NCBI RefSeq assembly: GCF_900455735.1 | Contig: NZ_UAUI01000018.1 | Coordinates: 1 to 64,000, forward strand | Source of the DNA: Rhodococcus wratislaviensis | Lineage (GTDB): Bacteria > Actinomycetota > Actinomycetes > Mycobacteriales > Mycobacteriaceae | Direction: 5' to 3' | Length of the DNA stretch: 64,000 nt | In this document: one piece after another, positions 34,893 to 43,046 of the stretch | Numbering within the stretch: position 1 is the stretch's first letter | Layout of the letters: each line of letters opens with the position of its first letter | Notes under the pieces: model-generated | Databases searched by the model: none | What the model saw: only the letters and a program-made list of their open reading frames with translations | Told to the model about the DNA's origin: nothing | Translations under genes and position numbers: made by a program

Positions 34893-35501
34893 GTGCTGCT
34901 GTACATCCTGGAACTGGTGGGCATCGCGGTGTTCGCGGCCTCGGGCGCCCTGGTGGGGGTGACGAAGCGCCTCGACATCTTCGGTGTGTGCGTGGTCGGT
35001 GTCTTCACCGCTCTCGGTGGCGGCATCGTCCGCGACGTCCTGCTGGGCATCCACCCGCCGACGTCGCTGGGCAGCTGGCCGAACCTCGGTACGTCGTTCG
35101 GCATGTCGTTGCTGGTGTTCTTCCTGCATTCGACTGTCGGGCGACTGCGCCGGGAGATCCTGGTGCTCGACGCTCTGGGCATGGGCCTGTTCGCGAGCAC
35201 GGGCGCGGTGATCGCGCTCGAGCACGGGGCGAGTCCGCTCGCGTCGTGTCTCATCGGCGGGACGGCGGCGATCGGCGGCGGGATCTTGCGCGACGTGCTG
35301 GTGAACGAGGTCCCGTTGCTGCTGCAGCGGGACTTCTACGCCGTGCCGGCGCTGCTCGGTTCGGCGCTGGTGGTCGTGGTGAGCGAGTGGGGTTCGGGCA
35401 CCGACGTGGCGCTGGTGGTGGGCACGGTGTTCGCGTCGGCGCTGCGGGTGCTGGCGCTGTGGCGGAACTGGGGTCTGCCGGGCCCGCGGGTCCTCGAGTG
35501 A
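34893..35501 (+). CDS. TRIC cation channel family protein (UPF0126)
   Basis: The 202-residue membrane protein has two repeated halves of about three helices each. Each half contains the family glycine motif: ALGGGIVRDVLLG and AIGGGILRDVLVN. Bacterial TRIC relatives conduct monovalent cations, mainly K+. The GTG start at 34893 lies 24 bp after rpmF. Whether it is cotranscribed with the zinc locus is unclear. No link to zinc is visible. Confidence 0.9.
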   Translation: MLLYILELVGIAVFAASGALVGVTKRLDIFGVCVVGVFTALGGGIVRDVLLGIHPPTSLGSWPNLGTSFGMSLLVFFLHSTVGRLRREILVLDALGMGLFASTGAVIALEHGASPLASCLIGGTAAIGGGILRDVLVNEVPLLLQRDFYAVPALLGSALVVVVSEWGSGTDVALVVGTVFASALRVLALWRNWGLPGPRVLE

Positions 35502-35529
35502 CCGGCGCCATCGCACTTCGATGATCCCT

Positions 35530-35546
35530 TCTCAGACATATCTCAG
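35530..35546 (+). promoter_or_regulatory. Direct repeat upstream of mprA (candidate MprA box)
   Basis: TCTCAG-N5-TCTCAG, an 11-bp start-to-start direct repeat, ends 23 bp before mprA. The same arrangement is found upstream of pepD at 37765-37781. It fits tandem head-to-tail binding by an OmpR-type response regulator. Confidence 0.65.
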
Positions 35547-35569
35547 TTGATCGGGCCAAACTGTCGGGT

Positions 35570-36256
35570 ATGCGCATTTTGGTGGTCGACGACGATCGCG
35601 CCGTGAGGGAGTCCTTACGGCGGTCTCTCAGCTTCAACGGATACTCGGTGGAACTGGCCGTCGACGGTATCGATGCCCTCGAGAAGGTCGCGAACGCGCG
35701 CCCCGACGCGCTCGTGCTCGATGTGATGATGCCCCGCCTGGACGGTCTCGAGGTGTGCCGACGGCTGCGGAGTACCGGCGACGACCTCCCGATTCTCGTC
35801 CTCACGGCACGCGACTCCGTGTCGGAGCGGGTGTCGGGCCTGGACGCCGGAGCCGACGACTACCTGCCGAAACCCTTCGCCCTGGAGGAGTTGCTGGCCC
35901 GGCTGCGCGCCCTGCTGCGCCGCGCCGCGCCGGAGCCGGGCATCGACTCGGAGAAGATGACGTTCGAGGACCTCACGCTCGACCCGGTCACCCGCGAGGT
36001 GACGCGTGGCGAGCGATCCATCAGTCTCACCCGCACCGAGTTCTCGCTTCTCGAGATGCTGATGGCCAACCCGCGCCGGGTGCTGACCCGCGGCCGCATC
36101 CTCGAGGAGGTGTGGGGTTACGACTTCCCGACGTCCGGCAACGCGCTGGAGGTGTACGTCGGGTATCTGCGTCGCAAGACGGAGGCGGACGGAGAGACCC
36201 GCCTGTTGCACACCGTCCGCGGAGTCGGCTACGTGCTGCGGGAGACTCCTCCGTGA
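35570..36256 (+). CDS. mprA: Response regulator MprA (OmpR family)
   Basis: The 228-residue regulator has a receiver domain with acidic pocket D7/D8, phospho-acceptor Asp51 (LVLDVMMP) and Lys101 (LPKPF), then a winged-helix DNA-binding domain ([31 protein letters not shown]). The neighbours mprB, pepD and moaB occur in the same order as in M. tuberculosis Rv0981-Rv0984. MprAB responds to envelope stress and controls pepD and sigE there. Autoregulation is suggested by the TCTCAG repeats just upstream. Its stop overlaps the mprB start (TGATG). Confidence 0.94.
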   Translation: MRILVVDDDRAVRESLRRSLSFNGYSVELAVDGIDALEKVANARPDALVLDVMMPRLDGLEVCRRLRSTGDDLPILVLTARDSVSERVSGLDAGADDYLPKPFALEELLARLRALLRRAAPEPGIDSEKMTFEDLTLDPVTREVTRGERSISLTRTEFSLLEMLMANPRRVLTRGRILEEVWGYDFPTSGNALEVYVGYLRRKTEADGETRLLHTVRGVGYVLRETPP

Positions 36257-37734
36257 TGGCAGTTCCGTTCCACAAGACCGCCGACAAGTCGGGGTCGGCG
36301 AAGCACGACTCGCACCACATTTCCCGGCACCCCACAGGTCCGATCCCGTTACCACCCGAGATGCGGCCTCCGATGCCGTTGACGCGGTCGGTGTCGCTGC
36401 GGTGGCGGGTGACGCTGCTCGCCGCGTCCGTGGTGGCCATCGCGGTGGCCGTGATGGCCATCGCGGCGTACGCCGTGGTGTCGCGGGCGCTGTACGCGGA
36501 TGTGGACAACCAGCTGCGCACCCGGGCGTCGGCGCTCATCGACAGCAATCTCGTGACGTTCGATCCGCGCTACATCGCGGGCGCGACGCTGTACACGACG
36601 GATATCAGTGTGGCGCTGATCTTCCCGGACCTCGACACGTACACGCCGCCGGGGTCGAGTGTCCCCATCGGCGAACCCGAACTGTCGGTGGCCCGCGGCG
36701 AGCGCGACACGTCGTTGCGGACGGCGGAGAATCAGCGGGTGCTGGCCGAGCGCACCCAGGACGGCAGCACGCTGGTGATCGCGCAGCGACTGGCGCCGAC
36801 GGGTGCCGTGCTCGACCGGCTCGCCTGGGTGCTGTTCATCGTCGGCGGGTGCGGAGTGGTCCTCGCGGCCGCCGCCGGAACGACGGTGGGGCGCACCGGT
36901 CTGCGTCCGATCGCCCGGCTCACCGCCGCCACGGAACGGGTGGCCCGGACTGACGACCTGACGCCCATGCCGGTGACGGGCAACGACGAACTCGCCCGGC
37001 TCACCGAGAGTTTCAACACGATGCTGAGGGCGCTCGCGGAGTCGCGGGAGCGGCAGAGCAGGCTCGTCGCCGATGCGGGACACGAACTGCGGACCCCGCT
37101 GACGTCGCTACGCACCAACATGGAGTTGCTGATCGCATCGAGTCGTCCTGGCGCACCGCATATTCCGGACGAGGACATGGCCGAGTTGCGTACCGACGTG
37201 GTGGCGCAGATCGAGGAACTCTCGCAGCTGGTGGGCGACCTCGTGGATCTTGCCCGTGAGGACGCGCCGGAAACCATCTTCGAGAGAGTCGATCTCAGCG
37301 AAGTGGTGGAACGGAGCCTCGAGCGGGCACGCCGCCGGCGCAACGAGATCGACTTCACCGCAGTCACCGTGCCCTGGTTCGTCTACGGCGACCACGCGGG
37401 ACTGTCGCGGGCGGTGCTCAACGTGCTCGACAACGCGGCCAAGTGGAGTCCCACCGGTGAGCAGGTGCGTGTGGCGATGAAGCCGGCGGGCGACGGACTT
37501 CTCGAACTCACGGTGGACGACGCGGGACCGGGCATTCCGGAGGAGGATCGGGAGCTGGTGTTCGACCGCTTCTACCGGTCGACGGCCTCGCGCTCGATGC
37601 CCGGTTCCGGGCTGGGGCTGGCCATCGTCAGGCAGGTCGTGGTCAAGCACGGCGGCACGATCGCCGTCGACGTCTCCGAACGGGGCGGTGCGCTCATCCG
37701 GATCGTCCTTCCGGGCGAACCCGAAGCGGAATAG
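36256..37734 (+). CDS. mprB: Sensor histidine kinase MprB
   Basis: The 492-residue membrane kinase has a cytoplasmic N-terminus, helix 1 (about 51-74), an extracytoplasmic sensor loop, helix 2 (about 190-210), a HAMP linker, the H-box with phospho-His276 (DAGHELRTPLTSL), the N-box VLNVLDNAAKWSP and G-boxes DAGPGIPEEDRELVFDRF and GSGLGLAIV. It phosphorylates MprA. In mycobacteria the sensor loop binds DnaK and PepD. The start at 36256 gives a 50-residue cytoplasmic extension rich in His and Pro before helix 1. A start at the internal ATG (residue 36 or 40) would also give a normal kinase. Confidence 0.92.
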   Translation: MAVPFHKTADKSGSAKHDSHHISRHPTGPIPLPPEMRPPMPLTRSVSLRWRVTLLAASVVAIAVAVMAIAAYAVVSRALYADVDNQLRTRASALIDSNLVTFDPRYIAGATLYTTDISVALIFPDLDTYTPPGSSVPIGEPELSVARGERDTSLRTAENQRVLAERTQDGSTLVIAQRLAPTGAVLDRLAWVLFIVGGCGVVLAAAAGTTVGRTGLRPIARLTAATERVARTDDLTPMPVTGNDELARLTESFNTMLRALAESRERQSRLVADAGHELRTPLTSLRTNMELLIASSRPGAPHIPDEDMAELRTDVVAQIEELSQLVGDLVDLAREDAPETIFERVDLSEVVERSLERARRRRNEIDFTAVTVPWFVYGDHAGLSRAVLNVLDNAAKWSPTGEQVRVAMKPAGDGLLELTVDDAGPGIPEEDRELVFDRFYRSTASRSMPGSGLGLAIVRQVVVKHGGTIAVDVSERGGALIRIVLPGEPEAE

Positions 37735-37781
37735 TCTCAGGGTCTCGGCTAACTCAAAGGCCGGTCTCAGGACCTTCTCAG
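37735..37781 (+). promoter_or_regulatory. pepD promoter region with TCTCAG direct repeats
   Basis: TCTCAG occurs at 37735-37740 (followed at 37743 by a TCTCGG variant), at 37765-37770 and at 37776-37781. The last two have the same 11-bp spacing as the pair before mprA. The repeats lie 77 to 123 bp upstream of pepD, so pepD probably has its own MprA-controlled promoter. Confidence 0.65.
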
Positions 37782-37857
37782 TCCCACCGGGCACTCTCGT
37801 ACACAGAGACGGTGCGACTGCCCCCTGCGGGCGGTCGCGGGAGATGGAAGTGGTGCG

Positions 37858-39345
37858 ATGACCGAAGATCGAAACAGTCACGACGGCAACAGCCGCGACA
37901 ATGCCGGTGGCGACCAGGGCGCGCGCCCCGATCAGCCCGCCCACCCGCAGTCGACGCCGGGTTACCACCCGACCGAGCAGTTTCCGGCCACTCCGCAGAA
38001 CCCCGCGGGCAGTCCGATGGGGCAGCAGGCCTACGGCGCGGCCGGGTACCCCCAGGGCAATCCGTACGGTGCGCCGCACCAGCCCACACAGCAGTTCGGA
38101 CAGCCTCAGCACGGCGCCTCGGGACATCCGGGTGCCCAGCACGCGGCCGGGCAGCACGGTGCGCCTCAGGGCCCGTTCCCCGGCCTTCAGGGCCCCGGAC
38201 AGGCCGGGGAGGGATCGACGGCGACCGTGACCAAGCGTCCCGCCCGCACCGCCATCGTGGTGGGCGCTGTGGCGCTCGCCCTCGTGAGCGGTGGCATCGG
38301 TGGCGTCGTGGGCTCCCTGGCAACCGACCGGAACGGTAGCGGCGCCGCGGTGACCAACTCCCTCGACGCCCCCAAGAACAACACCGCGACCCCGGCCGCG
38401 AACGCACCGGCCGGTTCGGTGCAGGCGGTCGCGAACAAGGTGGTCCCGAGCGTCGTCCAGATCGAGGTGGCGACGGCGGGCGGTTCCGGTGGAGAAGGAT
38501 CCGGCATCGTCATCTCGTCCGACGGCATGATCCTCACCAACAATCACGTCGCTGGCGCGGCCGCCAAGGGTGGCAAGCTGACGGTCGCCTTCTCGGACGG
38601 CCGCACGGCGGACGCCAAGCTGGTCGGCGCCGACCCCGTGTCCGATCTTGCGGTCATCAAGGTGGACGGCAAGACCGATCTCACTCCGATCGAGCTGGGA
38701 ACGTCCGGCAACGTGCAGGTCGGACAGCAGGTCGTGGCGATCGGGTCGCCCCTCGGCCTGGCCGGGACCGTCACCGAGGGCATCATCTCGGCGCTCAATC
38801 GCCCGGTGTCCACCAGCGGTGAGTCCGGCAACCAGAACACCGTCATCGACGCCCTCCAGACGGACGCGGCGATCAACCCGGGCAACTCCGGCGGCGCCCT
38901 CGTCAACATGGACGGCCAGCTGATCGGCATCAACACCGCCATCGCGAGCATCGGTGGTTCCGGTGCGGGTGAGCAGAGCGGATCCATCGGCCTCGGCTTC
39001 GCGATCCCGGTCGACCAGGCCCGGCGCATCGCGGACGAGCTGGTCAAGACGGGCAAGGCCACCCAGGCCGTCATCGGGATCCAGGTCCCATCGCAGGACG
39101 CCGCCAACGGTGCCACCGTCGTCGAGGTCACGTCGGGCAGCCCGGCGGAGAAGGCGGGAATTCCGAAGGGGTCGGTGATCACCAAGGTCGACGATCGCGT
39201 CATCACCAGCGGCGACGCACTCATCGCCGCCATCCGTTCACACGCACCGGGAGACAACGTGTCCATCACTTACACCGACGGGAACGGATCCAATACGAAG
39301 ACCGTCGACGTCACGCTCGGAACCGCCGAACAGGGTGGCCGCTGA
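37858..39345 (+). CDS. pepD: HtrA-like serine protease PepD
   Basis: The 495-residue envelope protease/chaperone has a Pro/Gln/Gly-rich cytoplasmic N-terminus (1-120), a transmembrane helix (about 131-154), a trypsin-like domain with His230 (TNNHV), Asp263 (DLAVI) and Ser344 (NPGNSGGAL), and a C-terminal PDZ domain (about 395-485). It degrades or refolds damaged proteins outside the membrane. It stands after mprAB, as in mycobacteria. Its stop overlaps the start of moaB (TGATG). Confidence 0.94.
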   Translation: MTEDRNSHDGNSRDNAGGDQGARPDQPAHPQSTPGYHPTEQFPATPQNPAGSPMGQQAYGAAGYPQGNPYGAPHQPTQQFGQPQHGASGHPGAQHAAGQHGAPQGPFPGLQGPGQAGEGSTATVTKRPARTAIVVGAVALALVSGGIGGVVGSLATDRNGSGAAVTNSLDAPKNNTATPAANAPAGSVQAVANKVVPSVVQIEVATAGGSGGEGSGIVISSDGMILTNNHVAGAAAKGGKLTVAFSDGRTADAKLVGADPVSDLAVIKVDGKTDLTPIELGTSGNVQVGQQVVAIGSPLGLAGTVTEGIISALNRPVSTSGESGNQNTVIDALQTDAAINPGNSGGALVNMDGQLIGINTAIASIGGSGAGEQSGSIGLGFAIPVDQARRIADELVKTGKATQAVIGIQVPSQDAANGATVVEVTSGSPAEKAGIPKGSVITKVDDRVITSGDALIAAIRSHAPGDNVSITYTDGNGSNTKTVDVTLGTAEQGGR

Positions 39346-39905
39346 TGAACACGGGGATTCTCGGGCAGGTCGAGTCCGTTCTGAACGGGGCCACTACGGT
39401 AGGGACCATGGACATCGAAGCCTCGCTGGCCGGCCGCGCGCTGGTGGTAATCGTCGACGACCGCACCGCTCACGGTGACGGCAAGGACTCCATCGGGCCT
39501 CTGGTGACGGAACTGCTGAACGAGGCCGGCTTCATCGTCGACGCCATCGTGGCGGTGGCGGCCGACGAGGTGGAGATCCGCAACGCGCTCAACACGGCCG
39601 TCATCGGTGGCGTCGACCTCGTCGTCTCCGTCGGCGGCACCGGCGTGTCGCCCCGCGACGTCGCTCCCGACGTCACCGCCGAGGTCCTCGACCGCGAGAT
39701 TCCGGGAATCTCGGAGGCCCTCCGGTCTTCGGGTCTCGCCGCCGGTTCCCTGGACGCAGGGCTCTCCCGCGGGCTCGCCGGAGTGTCCGGCAGCACACTC
39801 GTGGTAAACCTCGCTTCCTCCCGCGCCGCGGTCCGGGACGGCATGGCCACCCTGACGCCGCTCGCGGCGCACGTGATTTCCGAATTGTCCGGTCTGGAAG
39901 GCTGA
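39345..39905 (+). CDS. moaB: MogA/MoaB-family molybdenum cofactor protein
   Basis: The 186-residue protein has the MoCF-binding fold: ALVVIVDDRTAHGDGKDSIGPLV, VVSVGGTGVSPRDVAPDVT and GSTLVVNLASSRAAVRDGM. Members adenylylate molybdopterin, although some paralogues (M. tuberculosis MoaB2, Rv0984) have an uncertain role. The first ATG (39345) overlaps the pepD stop codon; an in-frame ATG at 39408 begins nearer the conserved domain and may be the true start. Gene order matches Rv0981-Rv0984. Confidence 0.88.
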   Translation: MNTGILGQVESVLNGATTVGTMDIEASLAGRALVVIVDDRTAHGDGKDSIGPLVTELLNEAGFIVDAIVAVAADEVEIRNALNTAVIGGVDLVVSVGGTGVSPRDVAPDVTAEVLDREIPGISEALRSSGLAAGSLDAGLSRGLAGVSGSTLVVNLASSRAAVRDGMATLTPLAAHVISELSGLEG

Positions 39906-39909
39906 GACG

Positions 39910-40119
39910 ATTTCTCGTTCCGACGAGCCGGACTCGCCCAGCGAGCCCGACGAGCAGGCAGTTCCGAGCCGGGCCCCGATCGACAGGGCCCGGCTCGAAC
40001 GCATCTTCGGGGACGTCTTCCCCGACACCACCGCGGACGAACGCGAACCCGGGGACGGGCCCGGCGCCGCTGCCGGCGACGAATGGCTGCGCCGTCAGCG
40101 CCCCCCACATCACGGGTAG
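39910..40119 (+). CDS. Small acidic protein with a possible ATT start
   Basis: The 69-residue reading frame ISRSDEPDSPSEPDEQ...RLERIFGDVFPDTTADER...GDEWLRRQRPPHHG begins 4 bp after moaB and has no ATG, GTG or TTG start in a sensible place. An ATT at 39910 with GGAAGG eight bases upstream is the best candidate. The sequence looks protein-like: an acidic disordered N-terminus, an amphipathic RLERIFGDVF helix and a WLRRQRPPHH tail seen in small actinobacterial proteins. The function is unknown. Confidence 0.6.
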   Translation: MSRSDEPDSPSEPDEQAVPSRAPIDRARLERIFGDVFPDTTADEREPGDGPGAAAGDEWLRRQRPPHHG

Positions 40120-40704
40120 TTATCTTCGAAACCCTCACCTTAAGCGAATCGTGATCTGCGGTCGCGCCCTGCGATCACCCTGAGTTTTTGTGCGTCTGCC
40201 CGAGCGGAATTTTCCCGGGCGCGGGGTGCTCTTCAGCGTTCTTTCAGGCATCACATTCCGGTCAGAACAGACATCCTTCGAGCTTGTGAACCGAATGTAA
40301 ACGTTACCGAACTTAACGTGAACAGCCAGTGAACCTGCAGGTCAGGGGAGTGGCAAGTGGTCGGAATTCTCGCGCAAATCCCACACGTTGGACACGTTTT
40401 CGGGTGTGGCATACATCACGATTCCGTTTCCGATGGAATTAATTGCTTAGGCAACCACCTGCCGGTTACTGTCCTCGGCGAGTCAGTACTGGAGATGGAG
40501 GGCAGGGTCGATGTGCCGTTGCCCAGTCGGAACTCTGACAGTTCGTCAGTGATTTCGTCTTCAGCGCGGTTATCGAGCTGTGATCATCCGTAGTTCACTC
40601 TGCGGACATCACAGCTCTGGATACTGCGCTGGGCCCGACATGGACCACTCCTCAGTCTCGAAGGTCGTGACTGGGAACCAGCAGAATCCTGATGAGGGGA
40701 ACGA
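40120..40704. other. 585-bp non-coding region upstream of the first porin gene
   Basis: No convincing gene is seen. Base composition is more AT-rich than the surroundings. A 78-codon frame at 40357-40593 has poor codon usage. A promoter for the porin gene is expected here, and the long leader may hold regulatory sites. I see no clear palindrome or riboswitch. Confidence 0.5.
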
Positions 40705-41325
40705 ATGAGCGAGAACCGAAAGACCGGCCTGCGCCGTGGAGCCCGCATTGCCGGCCTTGGTGCCGCTGCGGCTGTAGTCCTCGGCCTGATGTCCACGGGT
40801 GCGGCCAACGCCGACACCTTCGTGCCGCTGCCGGGTGGCGAAAAGGTCGTCAACGCGGGAAGCGTCACGGCCAAGATCGCCCGCAACGCGGAGAGCGCTC
40901 TGGTTTCTCCGTCGCTCGCCGCCAATGGTGCGGGCCGCACAGCATGGGTGTCGGGTGACGTGTTCGCCGAGCTCGGCGGCGAGATCCCGGAGGAAGGCGC
41001 AACGCTGACCACCGGTTACATCGTGGGTTGCCAGGCCGACATCACCGGCCTCGAGGGTGGTCTGAGTGCCGATCTCGGTCTCGACTCGCTCGGCCTGGGT
41101 GGTTCGCTGTCGATTCCGATCAGCGCCGGTGAGGTGAAGTTCGCGAAGGTGAAGTCCAAGACGGACCTGAAGCCGGGTGTGTCCGCGATTCAGTACCGCG
41201 ACCAGCAGATCGAGGTCCAGGGTTGCGGCGGCTACGCGCAGGCTCGTGCGTACACGGTCCTCGAGATTCCGGGGAACCACTACGTCAAGTCGACCCTCTA
41301 CGGGCAGCCGTTCAGCATCGGCTGA
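40705..41325 (+). CDS. MspA-family porin, subunit A, copy 1
   Basis: The 206-residue secreted protein has a Sec signal peptide cut after ANA (about residue 36). The mature beta-rich MspA-type domain starts DTFVPLPGGEKV and ends STLYGQPFSIG. These porins form octameric pores in the mycolate outer membrane. It pairs with the next gene (B1) in the way NfpA pairs with NfpB of Nocardia, which form a mixed channel. Two cysteines (IVGCQAD, VQGCGG) are present. The RBS is GAGGGGAACGA. Copy 2 (42344) differs by only seven residues, all within the first 94. Confidence 0.9.
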   Translation: MSENRKTGLRRGARIAGLGAAAAVVLGLMSTGAANADTFVPLPGGEKVVNAGSVTAKIARNAESALVSPSLAANGAGRTAWVSGDVFAELGGEIPEEGATLTTGYIVGCQADITGLEGGLSADLGLDSLGLGGSLSIPISAGEVKFAKVKSKTDLKPGVSAIQYRDQQIEVQGCGGYAQARAYTVLEIPGNHYVKSTLYGQPFSIG

Positions 41326-41390
41326 TTGCTCGTAAGCAGATCCCACTTCACGACTTCTCGCGTCAGCGACTTTCACCCTAGAGGGGAACA

Positions 41391-42092
41391 ATGAACAGCA
41401 AGACCCTGCGCCACGGCGCCAAGGCTGCCGGCGTGGTCGCCGCGGCCACCGTCGCGATCGGCCTCTTCTCCACCGGTGCGGCCAACGCCGACACCTTCGT
41501 TCCGTTGCAGGACGGCACCGTCACGCAGACGCTGCTCGACGGCACCGTGGTGACCGTGCGCCAGACCGGCAACACCGCGAACATCAGCCCGTCGATGGGT
41601 TCGACCCCGCTGCACCGCAACGTGTGGACGTCGGGCTCGATCGACGTCTCGCTCGAGGGTGGCACCGCCAAGGGCGGCACCATCGACGCCGGGTACATCG
41701 TGGCGTGCCAGCTCAACTTCGGTGGCTCCGTCGACGCCGAGGCCGGCGCGAGCATGGCGCCGTCCGACCTCATCGGCGCAGCCACCGGCGGCGCTGCTGC
41801 CGCGATTCCGGCCGAGGGTGGTGCCGGTAGCGGCATCACGATCGGACCCGGCCAGGCCACCAACGTGCCGATCCTCGACATCGAGTACGAAGACGACTAC
41901 GGCGCCGAGGCTCACAAGAGCAGCTTCAAGTTCACCGGCAAGAGCGGTGGATTCACGTACTCCGACGAGACGTTCGGTATCTCCGGTTGCGCCGGCTACG
42001 CGCAGGCCCGCTCCTACGTCAAGGTCGCGGTCTCGACCGACTCGGTCGACGGCACCGTCACCCTGTGGGGACAGCCCTTCAGCCTCGGCTGA
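41391..42092 (+). CDS. MspA-family porin, subunit B, copy 1
   Basis: The 233-residue precursor has a signal peptide (to ANA at about 33) and a mature domain from DTFVPLQDGTV to VTLWGQPFSLG. It is a homologue of subunit A with a longer central loop (residues 111-160). By alignment with MspA from memory, that loop covers the pore constriction. It contains the paired cysteines VACQLN and SGCAGY. It follows A1 by 65 bp and probably makes a hetero-oligomeric channel with it. GAGGGGAACA is the RBS. Copy 2 (43047) differs at ten residues, eight of them in 115-138. Confidence 0.9.
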   Translation: MNSKTLRHGAKAAGVVAAATVAIGLFSTGAANADTFVPLQDGTVTQTLLDGTVVTVRQTGNTANISPSMGSTPLHRNVWTSGSIDVSLEGGTAKGGTIDAGYIVACQLNFGGSVDAEAGASMAPSDLIGAATGGAAAAIPAEGGAGSGITIGPGQATNVPILDIEYEDDYGAEAHKSSFKFTGKSGGFTYSDETFGISGCAGYAQARSYVKVAVSTDSVDGTVTLWGQPFSLG

Positions 42093-42131
42093 CGCAATGA
42101 CGCCGAAGAAAAATTGAACAATGTAGTACCT

Positions 42132-42174
42132 CGAGGTTGGGGGCGTACGGCACTTCCGTACGCCCCCAACCTCG
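42132..42174 (+). terminator. Hairpin after porin B1
   Basis: A 19-bp perfect stem (CGAGGTTGGGGGCGTACGG and complement) with a 5-base loop lies 39 bp after the B1 stop codon. It ends the first porin unit before the second copy starts at 42344. The rest of the 251-bp gap carries the leader of the second unit. Confidence 0.85.
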
Positions 42175-42343
42175 CTCTATGCGCTGTTGTGCATGTCACA
42201 GTTAGGACACGGGGGCTGGCGCGGAGGCGGATTCGGACACGTGGCTATAACATTTGGACGTTGTTTCAGCTAACTTTATCCCGTCAAGAGGTAAAGACTG
42301 CCTAACCGAACGCCGGGTAGGTGGTACCTGATGAGGGGAAAGA

Positions 42344-42964
42344 ATGAGCGAGATCCGTAAGTCAGGCCTGCGCCGTGGGGCCCGCGTTGCCGGCCTCGGT
42401 GCTGCCGCGGCTGTTGCACTCGGCCTGATGTCCACCGGTGCAGCGAATGCCGACACCTTCGTGCCGCTGCCGGGTGGCGAAAAGGTCGTCAACGCAGGAG
42501 GCGTCACTGCCAAGATCGCCCGCAACGCCGAGAGCGCTCTGGTGTCGCCGTCGCTGGCCGCCAATGGTGCGGGCCGCGTTGCGTGGGTATCGGGTGACGT
42601 GTTCGCCGAGCTCGGCGGCGAGGTGCCCGAGGAAGGCGCCACGCTGACCACCGGTTACATCGTGGGTTGCCAGGCCGACATCACCGGCCTCGAGGGTGGT
42701 CTGAGTGCCGATCTCGGTCTCGACTCGCTCGGCCTGGGTGGTTCGCTGTCGATTCCGATCAGCGCCGGTGAGGTGAAGTTCGCGAAGGTGAAGTCCAAGA
42801 CGGACCTGAAGCCGGGTGTGTCCGCGATTCAGTACCGCGACCAGCAGATCGAGGTTCAGGGTTGCGGCGGCTACGCGCAGGCTCGTGCGTACACGGTCCT
42901 CGAGATTCCGGGGAACCACTACGTCAAGTCGACCCTCTACGGGCAGCCGTTCAGCATCGGCTGA
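42344..42964 (+). CDS. MspA-family porin, subunit A, copy 2
   Basis: The 206-residue near-duplicate of the protein at 40705 differs by N4I, T7S, I15V, V25A, S53G, T79V and I94V. The last 112 residues are identical, and the DNA there is almost identical too. It has its own promoter region and the RBS GAGGGGAAAGA. It is followed by B2 after 82 bp. Mature parts differ at only three positions, so the two A subunits should be interchangeable in the pore. Confidence 0.9.
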   Translation: MSEIRKSGLRRGARVAGLGAAAAVALGLMSTGAANADTFVPLPGGEKVVNAGGVTAKIARNAESALVSPSLAANGAGRVAWVSGDVFAELGGEVPEEGATLTTGYIVGCQADITGLEGGLSADLGLDSLGLGGSLSIPISAGEVKFAKVKSKTDLKPGVSAIQYRDQQIEVQGCGGYAQARAYTVLEIPGNHYVKSTLYGQPFSIG

Positions 42965-43046
42965 TCAGCGCGCACCCGAACAACCAACCTTTTCGAGTCG
43001 TGTGGGCTGCCACTGTGCCCACTGTAAGAAACCCTAGAGGGGAACA

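Noticed and set aside
40357-40593. 78-codon frame in the porin upstream region
   Set aside because: Codon usage differs from neighbours, no Shine-Dalgarno sequence, and the residue pattern does not look like a folded or membrane protein.
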